Shown here: positions 4,912 through 14,900 of the stretch, piece by piece
Position numbering within the stretch: position 1 is the first letter of the stretch
How the letters are laid out: every line of letters begins with the position of its first letter
Virus record (IMG/VR): IMGVR_UViG_3300020193_000163
Span: 1 to 21,503 of that record
DNA from: a virus
DNA length: 21,503 bases
Reading direction: 5' to 3' (one strand)
Translations under genes and position numbers: made by a program
The notes under the pieces: model-generated
Told to the model about the DNA's origin: nothing
The model's database searches: none
What the model saw: the letters and a program-made list of their open reading frames with translations, nothing else

Positions 4912-5047
4912 AGGCGGAAGTAACAAAACTCTTTTTGAACCTGGAGCACCTAAGAAGACACGTCAAGGACGCTCGGCAAGAACACTGTTAAGCGCAACCT
5001 CTCGTAATGGACGTAAAAAAAGATATCGTGGACAAGGTAAAGGTTGA
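4904..5047 (+). CDS. Very basic small protein, 47 aa
   Basis: ATG 4904 is preceded by a strong ribosome site (GGAGG, 4893-4897, 6-nt spacing) located inside the upstream gene, with which it overlaps by 8 nt. The product is extremely basic, with Gly, Lys, Arg and Ser predominating (LFEPGAPKKTRQGRSART, SATSRNGRKKRYRGQGKG). The C-terminus 'SRNGRKKRYRGQG' recalls a short protein conserved in T4-like cyanophages with no known role. Binding to nucleic acid or to the acidic product just upstream are reasonable guesses from charge only. A strong terminator follows. Confidence 0.75.
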   Translation: MDKGGSNKTLFEPGAPKKTRQGRSARTLLSATSRNGRKKRYRGQGKG

Positions 5048-5063
5048 TATTAATATTATAGAT

Positions 5064-5089
5064 AGAGCAGGGGAAATCCCTGCTCTTTT
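5064..5089 (+). terminator. Strong rho-independent terminator
   Basis: AGAGCAGGG (5064-5072) and CCCTGCTCT (5078-5086) form a perfect 9-bp stem with a GAAAT loop, followed by TTTATTAT. It closes the glycosyltransferase operon 16 nt after its last stop codon and separates it from the 5101 gene. Confidence 0.88.
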
Positions 5090-5100
5090 ATTATCAACTT

Positions 5101-5796
5101 ATGGCATATCTCAATCACAATCTTCCAACGATTACCTGTTATATTCGTAATGAATTCCTCTACAATCATAAAAAAGGTCATGGTGAGGTAACTTTATGTG
5201 ATGTGCATTCCGTAGCGTCCTTAGAGAAGCACGTACCCCTCTTTGAGGCGTTTCTAGAGAATGGGGTTAATTGGACACGTAGACCCATTCATGCATTTTG
5301 TTGGAAACCTGATGCACCAGTTCCTCAACTAGAGGAGTGTATGTGGTGGGATTGCTTTTCTCCTTATATTGATGTTCAAGTACGTTCAAGATTGGCTAAC
5401 TTACGTGCGGAACTCATCAATTATCGTGGAGAAAAGAATGAAGGAACTTACTTATTCACTCTTGACTGGTCTTGGGAATCAAAATCAACTCTGAATACTA
5501 ATTTTAGTGAAACTCCAGAGCATAAGTGTGCCCACTTCTTTAAGATGAATAACGGAAACTTCTATGCTTATCCAAATAATAAGATTTTGTGGTATGATGA
5601 TGCATGGACAAAGAATAGAATTACCAAAAATCCAGGGTATGAAATTGATCTAACCGAATATTCTGTCGAAAATAGTCGTAAAATTGAGACATCTGACGAT
5701 TTTATGTACGAAGTTACAAGTATTCGGGATAGCAACCCCGTAAAAAGTTCTGATTTAACAAATCAGGAGCAAAAAAATGACCAAACAAGTCGATAA
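5101..5796 (+). CDS. Conserved cyanophage protein of unknown function, 231 aa
   Basis: A 231-residue soluble protein starting MAYLNHNLPTITCYIRNEFLYNH. It has Trp- and Cys-containing strings (IHAFCWKPDAPVPQLEECMW, WDCFSPYIDV, GTYLFTLDWSW, KCAHFFKMNNGNFYAYPNN, KILWYDDAW) and ends in a polar tail. I recognise the N-terminus and the 'HxxxxDNGxFxAxPNNRILW' type motif from proteins found near structural genes of many T4-like cyanophages, but none has an established role. The start codon has no strong ribosome site and lies 14 nt after a terminator, so its promoter is not obvious. Its last 20 nt overlap the next gene. A structural or assembly role is only a guess from position. Confidence 0.82.
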   Translation: MAYLNHNLPTITCYIRNEFLYNHKKGHGEVTLCDVHSVASLEKHVPLFEAFLENGVNWTRRPIHAFCWKPDAPVPQLEECMWWDCFSPYIDVQVRSRLANLRAELINYRGEKNEGTYLFTLDWSWESKSTLNTNFSETPEHKCAHFFKMNNGNFYAYPNNKILWYDDAWTKNRITKNPGYEIDLTEYSVENSRKIETSDDFMYEVTSIRDSNPVKSSDLTNQEQKNDQTSR

Positions 5797-6031
5797 AGAC
5801 CAAAATTTTATGCGAAACCAGTGGGGAACTGAGTTTTTGTCAAGCGAATATGGTTGGGAGACTAAAATTGAGAAGCAAAAAATGCTTCGTGAGATAGCAA
5901 ATGATGAATTAACACCCAAAAAGCATGACTTTTTTCATCAAAGCGAAATTCACTCACAAATTCGCAATGATGAAGACTATGATGATTGGGAATATGGCAC
6001 AGAACCAATCTATGAATCCAAAAATCCCTAA
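5777..6031 (+). CDS. Acidic hypothetical protein, 84 aa
   Basis: ATG 5777 lies inside the end of the preceding gene in a different frame and has its own ribosome site (AGGAG at 5765-5769, 7 nt away). The overlap is therefore normal coupling and not a frameshift. The product is highly charged: QVDKDQNFMRNQWGTEFLSS near the start, a helix EKQKMLREIANDELTPKKHD, then an acidic, Tyr/Trp-rich end (NDEDYDDWEYGTEPIYESKNP). No known family is recognised. The TAA stop lies inside a late-promoter box for gene 25. Confidence 0.7.
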   Translation: MTKQVDKDQNFMRNQWGTEFLSSEYGWETKIEKQKMLREIANDELTPKKHDFFHQSEIHSQIRNDEDYDDWEYGTEPIYESKNP

Positions 6032-6038
6032 TAAATAA
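6028..6038 (+). promoter_or_regulatory. Late promoter upstream of gene 25
   Basis: CTAATAAATAA contains ATAAATA (6031-6037), matching the NATAAATA late box of T4-like cyanophages. It overlaps the stop codon of the preceding gene and lies 20 nt before ATG 6058. The identical 11-mer recurs at 8645-8655, again over a stop codon. Confidence 0.65.
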
Positions 6039-6057
6039 GGTAGAATTATACTATTCG

Positions 6058-6459
6058 ATGCCTCTAGAAAGGGTAAGCCAAGGTTTTAAAGACATTAGTA
6101 TGACTTTTCAGAGTAATCCTCTGAACAGTGACTTGATAGCACTTAAAAATGAGAGTGCTATATCACGTTCAATCAGAAACATTGTGTTTACCCTTCCTGG
6201 TGAGAAATTTTTCAATCCAAATTTTGGATCGAGAGTAACAAAAATGCTTTTTGAGAATGTTGATGAAATTACAGCATCAAACGTTAGGGATGAAATTGCA
6301 ACCTCAATTGTGAATTATGAACCAAGAGTTGATTTAACAAACGTTGTAGTGACCCCTGATTATGATAATAACTCTTTTGATGTATTAGTACAATATCAAA
6401 TTATAGGAGCCAATGTTCCTGCACAAGAATTACAATTTGTTTTGCAACCAACTAGGTAA
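6058..6459 (+). CDS. 25: Baseplate wedge subunit gp25
   Basis: Homologue of T4 gp25, a small wedge protein that contacts gp6 and gp53 near the tail sheath and nucleates sheath assembly. At 133 residues it matches the T4 protein length (132). Diagnostic features are the N-terminal stretch DISMTFQSNPLNSDLIALKN (about 12-31), the conserved ISRSIRNIVFTLPGEKFFNP region (34-54), FGSRVTKMLFENVD (57-70), and NYEPRVDLTNVVVTPDYDNN followed by a strand-rich C-terminus. The fold is related to the gp25/IraD/lysozyme-like tail family of contractile systems. It is transcribed from the late box just upstream and ends 2 nt before gene 6, the usual pairing in cyanophages. Confidence 0.95.
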   Translation: MPLERVSQGFKDISMTFQSNPLNSDLIALKNESAISRSIRNIVFTLPGEKFFNPNFGSRVTKMLFENVDEITASNVRDEIATSIVNYEPRVDLTNVVVTPDYDNNSFDVLVQYQIIGANVPAQELQFVLQPTR

Positions 6460-6461
6460 AA

Positions 6462-8648
6462 ATGCCACTAGTAAACTTTTCTAACCTAGATTTCGATCAG
6501 GTTAAAGCAACGCTTAGAGATTATCTAAAAGCAAATCCCAATTTTACTGATTATGACTTTGAAGGGTCTAATCTTTCAACAATTTTGGATGTTTTGGCAT
6601 ATAACACATATATCACTTCATATAATGCAAATATGGTTGCAAATGAAGTGTTTATTGATAGTGCAACACTAAGAGAAAATGTGGTTGCACTTGCAAGAAA
6701 TATAGGATATGTACCCCGTTCGAGAAAATCTGCGTCAGCGACAGTATCTTTTTTCGTAGATCTCTCTAATGTAACACCAGCTCCTTCATCCTTAACCTTA
6801 AAAAAGGGTATTGTAGCTACTTCATCTGGAAATTTTGGTAATCAATCTTTTGCTTTTTCAATATTAGAAGACATTACGGTTCCCGTCTTCAATCAGCAAG
6901 CAACTTTTACTAATGTAAAAATAAATGAAGGAATTCTGTTAACAAATAATTTTACTTATTCATCTAGAAACCCAAATCAAAGATTTATCTTACCGAATTC
7001 AGGTATTGACACTGAGTTAATATCAGTAGCAGTGCAAAGCAATGAAAATGCCACAACTTCGGTAAAATATGCATATCAAGATAGTCTATTTGATATAAAT
7101 GGTTTCTCAAATGTATATTTCATACAAGAAATAGAAGATGAAAGATATGAATTAATTTTTGGTGATGGTATATTTGGTAGAAAATTAGAAGAAGGAAACT
7201 TTATTACTGCAAATTACATAACTTCAAATGGTGATAGTGCTAATGGAGTAAATTCTTTTACATTCTCTGGTAGATTAACTTATACAAGAAACTCTATTGA
7301 ATACACTGTTACCTCTGGCATTTCTCTACTTACAACACAACTTCCTGCTAGAGGCGGAGAAAATATTGAAAGCGTAGAGTCTATAAAAAAGTATGCTCCA
7401 AGAATTTATGCATCTCAAAATAGAGCTCTTACTGCAAATGATTTTGAAACTTTGATTCCATCAAAAATTTATCCAGAAACTGAGGCTATTTCTGTTTTTG
7501 GCGGAGAGGAACTGATACCACCACAATATGGAAAAGTTTTTATTAGTATAAAACCAAGATTTGGTGACTTTTTACCAAATTTGGTAAAACAAAGTATAAA
7601 ATTAAAACTAAAAAAATATGCGGTTGCCGGAATAGTCCCAGAAATTTTAGATCTAAAATACCTTTATGTTGAAGTGAACTCGAAAATTTATTATAACACG
7701 AATCTGGCACCATCATCTGCCTTTGTTTCAAGTATTATTCAAACAAATGTTACCAAATATTCAGAATCTACAGAATTAAATCGTTATGGAGCTAGATTTA
7801 AATATAGCAAATTTTTGAAATTGATTGATGACAGTCATGAGTCAATAACATCCAATATTACAACTATTCAAATGAGAAGAGATTTGAGAGTTGTCTTAAA
7901 TACCTTCGCAGAGTATCAAATATCTTTTGGTAATGAGTTTCATATATCCAGTATGGACGGTTACAACATTAAATCAACTGGTTTCCAAATTGCAGGAATA
8001 TCTCAGACAGTTTACTTAGGAGATGTTCCAAATACAAATAGACAAACTGGTACTTTATTCCTATTTACTGTTAATACAACTAATTCAAGAACTCCAAGTA
8101 TTTTAAGGAGAGGAGTTGGTACAATAGATTATAAAAATGGTATCATAACCATCAATCCTATCAATATATTAGCGTCTGCAAGAATTAAAGATGGTCAACC
8201 AATCATGGAAATTTCTGTAGTGCCAAAATCAAATGATGTTGTTGGAAAGCAGGATTTATATCTACAACTAGATGTTAGTAATAGTGTTTTTGATATGGTT
8301 GTGGATAATATATCATCTGGGTTGGATCCATCAGCATCTACTTACATAACATCCTCAAGTTACGCAAATGGTCTTCTTGTTCGTCCTGGAGGTTCAGTGC
8401 AGGGGTCCACAATTGTATCTGGGACTGGAACAATAGTCGGAGCTCTAGCGGGATCATCTTCATTCATAACAGCATCAACACCAACTCCAACACCAACTCC
8501 AACACCAACACCAACTTCATCAATACCCACATTCACATTCACTCCCTCCTTCACATCCCCATCACCATCTCCGTCCCCTTCGCCATCTCCATCCCCCTCG
8601 CCATCCCCATCTCCTTCGCCATCCCCATCTCCTTCGCCAGGTTACTAA
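6462..8648 (+). CDS. 6: Baseplate wedge protein gp6 with an appended Ser/Thr-Pro tail
   Basis: Homologue of T4 gp6 (660 aa), which dimerises to form the ring holding the wedges together. Here it is 728 residues. The N-terminus (LVNFSNLDFDQVKATLRDYL...) and the DYDFEGSNLSTILDVLAYNTY region (about 30-50) are typical of cyanophage gp6. The baseplate-J-like part shows FGDGIFGR (233-240), then ARGGENIESVESIKKYAP (296-313) and NRALTANDFETLIPSKIYP. The last 56 residues are unlike the body: six Thr-Pro pairs (673-684), a short linker, then fourteen Ser-Pro pairs (699-726) and Gly-Tyr. This tail is likely an extended, exposed peptide. The start follows gp25 by 2 nt, and the stop overlaps a late box. 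Confidence 0.94.
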   Translation: MPLVNFSNLDFDQVKATLRDYLKANPNFTDYDFEGSNLSTILDVLAYNTYITSYNANMVANEVFIDSATLRENVVALARNIGYVPRSRKSASATVSFFVDLSNVTPAPSSLTLKKGIVATSSGNFGNQSFAFSILEDITVPVFNQQATFTNVKINEGILLTNNFTYSSRNPNQRFILPNSGIDTELISVAVQSNENATTSVKYAYQDSLFDINGFSNVYFIQEIEDERYELIFGDGIFGRKLEEGNFITANYITSNGDSANGVNSFTFSGRLTYTRNSIEYTVTSGISLLTTQLPARGGENIESVESIKKYAPRIYASQNRALTANDFETLIPSKIYPETEAISVFGGEELIPPQYGKVFISIKPRFGDFLPNLVKQSIKLKLKKYAVAGIVPEILDLKYLYVEVNSKIYYNTNLAPSSAFVSSIIQTNVTKYSESTELNRYGARFKYSKFLKLIDDSHESITSNITTIQMRRDLRVVLNTFAEYQISFGNEFHISSMDGYNIKSTGFQIAGISQTVYLGDVPNTNRQTGTLFLFTVNTTNSRTPSILRRGVGTIDYKNGIITINPINILASARIKDGQPIMEISVVPKSNDVVGKQDLYLQLDVSNSVFDMVVDNISSGLDPSASTYITSSSYANGLLVRPGGSVQGSTIVSGTGTIVGALAGSSSFITASTPTPTPTPTPTPTSSIPTFTFTPSFTSPSPSPSPSPSPSPSPSPSPSPSPSPSPGY
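8478..8639 (+). repeat. Coding low-complexity repeat (Thr-Pro then Ser-Pro)
   Basis: At 8478-8513 ACNCCA-type 6-mers encode Thr-Pro six times. At 8556-8639 Ser-Pro is encoded fourteen times. Within the latter an 18-bp unit TCGCCATCCCCATCTCCT occurs at 8598-8615 and 8616-8633, with a two-base variant at 8580-8597 and a partial copy at 8634-8639. The nested period suggests growth by slippage or unequal exchange. Confidence 0.9.
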
Positions 8649-8655
8649 TAAATAA
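8645..8655 (+). promoter_or_regulatory. Late promoter downstream of gene 6
   Basis: CTAATAAATAA, identical to the 11-mer before gene 25, contains ATAAATA (8648-8654) and overlaps the TAA stop of gene 6 (8646-8648). It lies 20 nt before ATG 8676. Confidence 0.65.
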
Positions 8656-8675
8656 CAAAAACCATCTATAATTTC

Positions 8676-8936
8676 ATGAGACAAAAACCTATTGAAAACG
8701 AAAATTGGCAAGAAGGAAAAAATGTCAGTTATAGTCCTAATTTTATAATTAATGTTGGGAATCTTCAAATGGAATTAAACAAAACCTCTGCCTATGATTT
8801 CTACACAATTCCAGATAATATAGATGTTTTTGAATTTGAAATAACACTTGACAAATCATTTCATGTTCATAATAATCAGCACGTTAAAATTACTGGAGGC
8901 CAAAAAAGTAGTTCATCTGGGTCATATGGATACTAA
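8676..8936 (+). CDS. Unknown small protein between gp6 and the giant gene, 86 aa
   Basis: ATG 8676 to TAA 8934-8936, directly after a late-promoter box. The product starts MRQKPIENENWQEGKNVSY and has a strand-rich centre (NFIINVGNLQMELNKTSAYDF, DNIDVFEFEITLDKSFHVHNN). It ends in a flexible Gly/Ser/Tyr segment (GGQKSSSSGSYGY). The position among baseplate genes and the late promoter suggest a virion or assembly protein. The Gly-Tyr end resembles the Pro-Gly-Tyr end of the preceding gp6 product. No family is recognised and there is no membrane segment. Confidence 0.72.
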   Translation: MRQKPIENENWQEGKNVSYSPNFIINVGNLQMELNKTSAYDFYTIPDNIDVFEFEITLDKSFHVHNNQHVKITGGQKSSSSGSYGY

Positions 8937-8955
8937 TCAAGAGTAAAATAATAAA

Positions 8956-11900
8956 ATGTCAGAAAAAAGAATTCAATTAAAAGATATTGTAAAAAATCAA
9001 GTCCCACAATACGTAAAAGAAGAGTATCCTCTTGTGGGAGAATTTTTATCGCAGTATTATCTTGCTCAAGAGTTTCAAGGAGCCCCAATTGATCTACTGC
9101 AAAATATTGATCAATATGTGAAACTTGATTCCATCACTAATCTAGGAACTTTTACTACACTAAGTTCTGACATAACTTCTTTTGATGAAAACATATCAAT
9201 AAATCTTTTAGATTCTGAAACTGGAACTGAAGGATTTCCAGAAAAATATGGTCTAATTTCAATAGATGATGAAGTGATTGCATATAAAACAAAAACTCCT
9301 AATGGATTCACTAACTGCTATAGAGGATTTAGTGGAATTGTAGCATATAAAAATACCAATGTTGGAATCGCTTCCACTTATAAATTAAAAACTTCTGATC
9401 AATTAATTTTCAAAGATTCTAATTCCGAATCCCATAGTGCTGGAACTAAAATATACAATCTTAGTAATCTTTTCTTAAAAGAATTTTTAATTAAGACAAA
9501 ATATCAAATATCTCCTGGATTTGAAAATAGGAGTTTTATTGAAAGGGCAAACGAATCAACAATATTAAAGCAAATTAAGGATTTTTATAAAAGTAAAGGA
9601 ACTGATCGTTCCTTTGAAATTTTATTCAAAGCTTTATATGGCGATGAAGTAAAAGTAATACGTCCAAGAGATTTCCTTTTTAGACCTTCAGATGCACAAT
9701 ATAAAGTAACAAATGACTTAGTGGTAGAGTTAATCTCTGGTCCTATACAAGATATTCCAAATTTAACTCTGTTTCAAAATCCATATCAAAGCATTACCAA
9801 AGCTTATGGCACAGTTTCTGAACTAGAAAATATAGTTTCTGATGATGGAAGAAGTTTTTATAAGTTGAAAATTGATGGTGGATATAATAGAGATCCAGCT
9901 TTTAATGGCGCAATTTATGGGAAATTTGCAGTTCATCCCAAAACTAGATCAATTGGACAATTTCCATCTGGATCTTCCGCAATAGATGTAGATTCTACTG
10001 TTGGTTTCCCAAATAAAGGAGAAATTTCTGTAGAATTTAGCAACCAAACGACAGGTATTGTATCTTATACTTCAAAAAATCTAACTCAATTCTTAGGGTG
10101 CGGTAATGTAAATTATGCGATAAGTAATAACTCTAAAATAGGAATTAATACATACGCATCAGCAGTAACTGGATTTGGAACTGAAATTAAAGTTAGAATA
10201 AATTCTATCTTAAATAGCGTAGCAATTAGTGCCGGAAATTATTTTTACGCTAAAAATGATACCGCAACTATTCCAACTTTAGGTTACCAAGGAAAAAATG
10301 CTCTTGATAATGGTTGGGTTTTTAACACTTCACCAACATATGAAGTGGAATCCTATGAAATCGTTGATTTTTCAGATCAGACTTATAGTGTTACACTCAA
10401 AAACAAACATGCATTCCAAACTGGCGATAAATTAGAAATCGTAGAGAGTGATGCTGTTATTGGAAATTCTAATGTTTTAGATATTTTATCCGAAAAGACA
10501 ATAGTCATTATTGGACAGGGATTATTGAGAGGAAGAGGATTTAAGATAAGAAGAAAGATATTAAAAGTAAGTTCATCAAAGTTTCCAGATGCTAATATAT
10601 TATCTGCCAACGTACAGAACATTTATAAAGACGGACAAAAAACTCTAGTCGCTGCGCCATCTCTTCCAAATTATAACAACCAACAATTAAACGTTACTGA
10701 TCGTTCTATCGTTTTTTCTGGTGTTTTTCAGGGAAGCACTTTTACAATAACTTCTTTAGAAGATCATGGTTTTTATACTGGAGATTCTGTTTACTATACG
10801 CCAGAAAAAACTACATTAACTTCTATTGATGTTGATGGAAATTCTTCAATATCTAATATTATCTCCAGTTCTCTTTTTGATGAAGGAATTTACTTCATTA
10901 AAAGAATTGATGCAAATAATGTAAAGTTTGCGAAAAGTAAATCTGACATTCTGAATGGGGATTTTATATCGTTAGAAAACCAAACAACGATCAATAACAA
11001 TACATTAGAACCATATGAATTTGCCAATAAAACTCTAGAATCTCAAAAATTACTGAGGGAAATTTCTCTACCGGAAACAACAAATCTATCTGAAGAAACA
11101 ATTCCAGGATTTACAGGAATTTTAGTGAATGGTGTTGAAATATTAAACTATAAATCTAAAGATAAAATAATTTATGGACCTATAGAAGATATTGAAGTCT
11201 TATCTGAAGGAACAAACTATGATATCATTAATGCACCACATCTTATCATAAGTGATTCTGTTGGAACTGGTGCAACAGGATATTGTGCAGTTTCTGGTTC
11301 TTTAAATGAAATTCGCATAGTAGATCCTGGTTTTGATTATCTCGATACTCCAACTGTTAGGATAACAGGTGGTAATGGTTCTGGAGCAAAAGCCAGAGTT
11401 AATATGAAATTAGTCGTACATGAAGTAATTTTTAATTCTGAATTAAAATCTGATTTAGTTGGAATTGGAAGTACAATTTCTACGATAGGATTTTCAACTG
11501 CACATAAATTCAGAAACGGCGAAGGCGTAATTTACAAGACTTTTGGACAAAAATCTGTAACTGGACTGACAACAGACGCAACTTATTATGTTTCAAACGT
11601 TTCTACCACAAAAATAAAATTACATAAAAACTTTAATGATGCTATTTCTGGAATTAATACAATATTTTTAACAGGATATGGTGTCGGAAATCATTCATTT
11701 GAAACAATTAATAAAAAGTCAATTCTTGCTTCAGTAACTGTAGAAAATACTGGATTTGGATATCAAAACAAAAAAAGAACTGTTTCATCATCAGGTATTA
11801 ATACCTCAACAGATTCAATCTACATTAAAAACCATAATTTTTCATCTGGGGAAATAGTAACTTATTCAACTTCTGGTAGTGCAATTGGAGGACTTTCTAA

Positions 11901-14900
11901 TAATACGAATTATGTTGTCACAAAAGTAGACAACAATAATTTTAGAGTTTCTCAAGTTGGCAGCGGAAATCTTAGTGAAGATTTTTACTACAAAACTAAA
12001 CAATATATTGATATTACTTCAACCAATGGAGATACTCACATTTTCAATTATCCAACCATAAATGTTGAGTTAGTTGGAAATGTTGGAATCTCCACAAGTT
12101 ACAAAGCTCAAATAGAACCAATTTTTAGAGGTTCTATTAAGTCAATACACATGACCTCTGGTGGATCTTCTTATGGTGTTGAAGATATATTCAATCTTGA
12201 TAGACAACCTCTTATAACAATTGCCAGTGGCTCTAATGCAGAATTTCAACCAGTTATATCAAACGGAAAAGTAAAACAGGTTCTGGTTAATAATGTCGGC
12301 AGAAACTATACTTCTTCACCAAATTTAGTTATTTCTGGTAGTGGTTCTGGTGCGGTTCTAACTCCAGTTATTTTAAATAATCAAATAATAGATGTTAAAG
12401 TAATTGATGGCGGTAGTGGATATCTACAAGAATCTACTTCGATTGTCGCAGTTCACCCTGGATCTGGAGCAACATTTAGAGCAAAAATAAAATCTTGGAC
12501 TGTCAATTTATTCCAAAAATACATAAGCAAAATATCAGAAGATGATGGATTTTTAACAATAGGAACTGGAAAGGAATTTGGTTTACAATTTAGTCACATA
12601 TATGCTCCCAGAAAACTAAGAGAGTTACTATTTTCTAAAGATCAAGCAGGAAAAACATTATATTCAAATTCAGATTTAAGAATATCAAACTCTGTAGAAA
12701 TAAATTCCACGGACCACTCCCCTATAATTGGATGGGCTTATGATGGCAATCCAATTTATGGTCCATATGGATATTCCACAAAATCTGGTGGTGTAGTTTC
12801 CCAGATGAAGAGTGGTTATAGATTGCAATTAAATTCTTCTAGACCTTCTTTAAATTATTTTTCAGAAGGATTTTTCATCGAGGATTATATTTACTATAAC
12901 TCTAATGACGAAACTGTTTTAGATGAAAATAATGGAAGATTTTGCATAACTCCAGATTATCCAAAGGGAACATATGCATACTTTGCGACTTTAGATAATT
13001 CTAGTGTCGAATCTTCAGGACCTTTTGCGAGATATAAAAAACCTATTTTCCCATACTTAATAGGAAATAAGTTTACATCAAAACCAAATAAGTTTAACTT
13101 TGACAGATTTTCTAATCAAAATGTAATAGACTTAAATAAGACAAATTGGGTTAGAAATACTTATCCATATAACATCATAGAAAATGAATCAACTTATGAG
13201 TACATAACTATACCCAATAAACTAAATCAGACAATTGATGTTGTTGGCGTTTCTCCTGGACATGTAGATAGCATTGGAATACTAACGGGAGGAAATAATT
13301 ATCAGATTAATGATGCGCTTGTATTTAATAATATTGATTCTGGTAAAAATATTAGAGGATTTTCAGCAGCAGCTGTCGTTTCAAAACTTAGTGGAAAAAC
13401 AGTTTCAAACATAAGTGTTGCCAGTAGCACTTTGAATAATGTTGAATTCTATCCAATCGGAAACAAAGGAGAATACATCTTATTCAACGAAAATCCACAT
13501 AATTTTACTGATTTTGATCTTGTTTCAATATCTGGTCTAAGCACAACTTCATCACTCATAGAAGGAAATTATATTGCTGGAATAGAGACAAGCAAATTGT
13601 CTTTAGTTGGAGTAGGAACTTCTACTATCGGAATCGGTACATTAGGTGTAACTGGAATTGTAACTTATATTTCTGTAAGAGGATCTTTAGGATTTTCAAA
13701 TATAAGAGAAAATGATATTCTCTCCATTAATAATGAGAAGATAAAAGTTCTTAATATTGACAATGTTTCATCCAGATTAAGAATTTTAAGACAAGTTAGT
13801 GGAACAGTCGGAACATCTCATAGTGTTACTACAGTTATATACGAAAATCCAAGGAAGTTAAAGATAAACTCTGGATTTAAGACTGATTACTCATATTTTA
13901 TAAACAAGGAAATTTACTTTAATCCAAGTGAATCTATTGCAATAGGAACAAATACTTCTATCGGTGTTGGCACAACGATTACTTTCTCAAATCCAGGAGC
14001 GGGAGCAACTCAAGTATTCATTCAAAATGGTTTAATTTATCTTCCAAATCATCAATTAAATACTGGAGATCAATTAACTTATAGAACTAACACGGGAACT
14101 CCTATAACAGTCTATTCTATTGGTGTTGGCACTATAAGTTTGTCTGATAATTCAAGTGTTTATGTTGCTAAATTTAGTGATAATTTTATAGGAATATCTA
14201 CAGTAAAAGTTGGATTGGGAAGTACAGGATTCTTCGCTGGTATTGGTAGCACAACAAGTAACATAAAACCAGTTCTTTTTACCGGATTTGGAACTGGCGT
14301 TTATCATAGTTTTGTTACTAATTATTCTGTAATTACTGGACAAGTTTCCAGAAATGTAGTTACTGTTTCTACAGCTCAAACACATGGTTTGATGAATGAT
14401 GATTATGTTGAAGTTGATGTAAGTCCATCTATTACAACATCAATAACTCTAAAATATAATGACTATAATAGAAAAATAGTAGTCAATCCAAAATCTTTTA
14501 GTGCAGGTAATGTAAATATCACTACTAACACTATAACAATTCTGAATCATAATTTTAATAGTGGCGATAAAGTAATTCACACATCAACTTCACCATCTGG
14601 AGGTTTGGTCGATCAAAAAACTTATTACATAATTTTTGTAGATAAAAATAACGTTAGATTATCAGATAGTTATTTTAATTCAACTAAGAGAGTTCCAGAT
14701 GTTATTGATATTACAAGTGCATCTTCTGGAGTTCTTTCACAAGTAAATCCTCCATTAAAACTATACAAAAATTCTGTAGTTGAATTTGATTTATCAGATT
14801 CTTCTCTATCATATACTTACCAATCAACTAGATACTCTGCATTTAGATTTGAAATATTCAAAGACAGAGAATTTAAAAACATTTTTGATACTTCAGAATA

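Noticed and set aside
5777-5796. Programmed frameshift joining the 5101 and 5777 frames
   Set aside because: The downstream frame has its own ATG with an AGGAG site 7 nt away, and no convincing slippery heptamer with a downstream structure was seen.
8360-8768. Minus-strand open frames opposite the end of gene 6, one rich in Val-Gly and one rich in Trp-Arg
   Set aside because: They are the antisense reading of the Thr-Pro/Ser-Pro repeats; the repetitive composition is forced by the sense strand and neither has a ribosome site.
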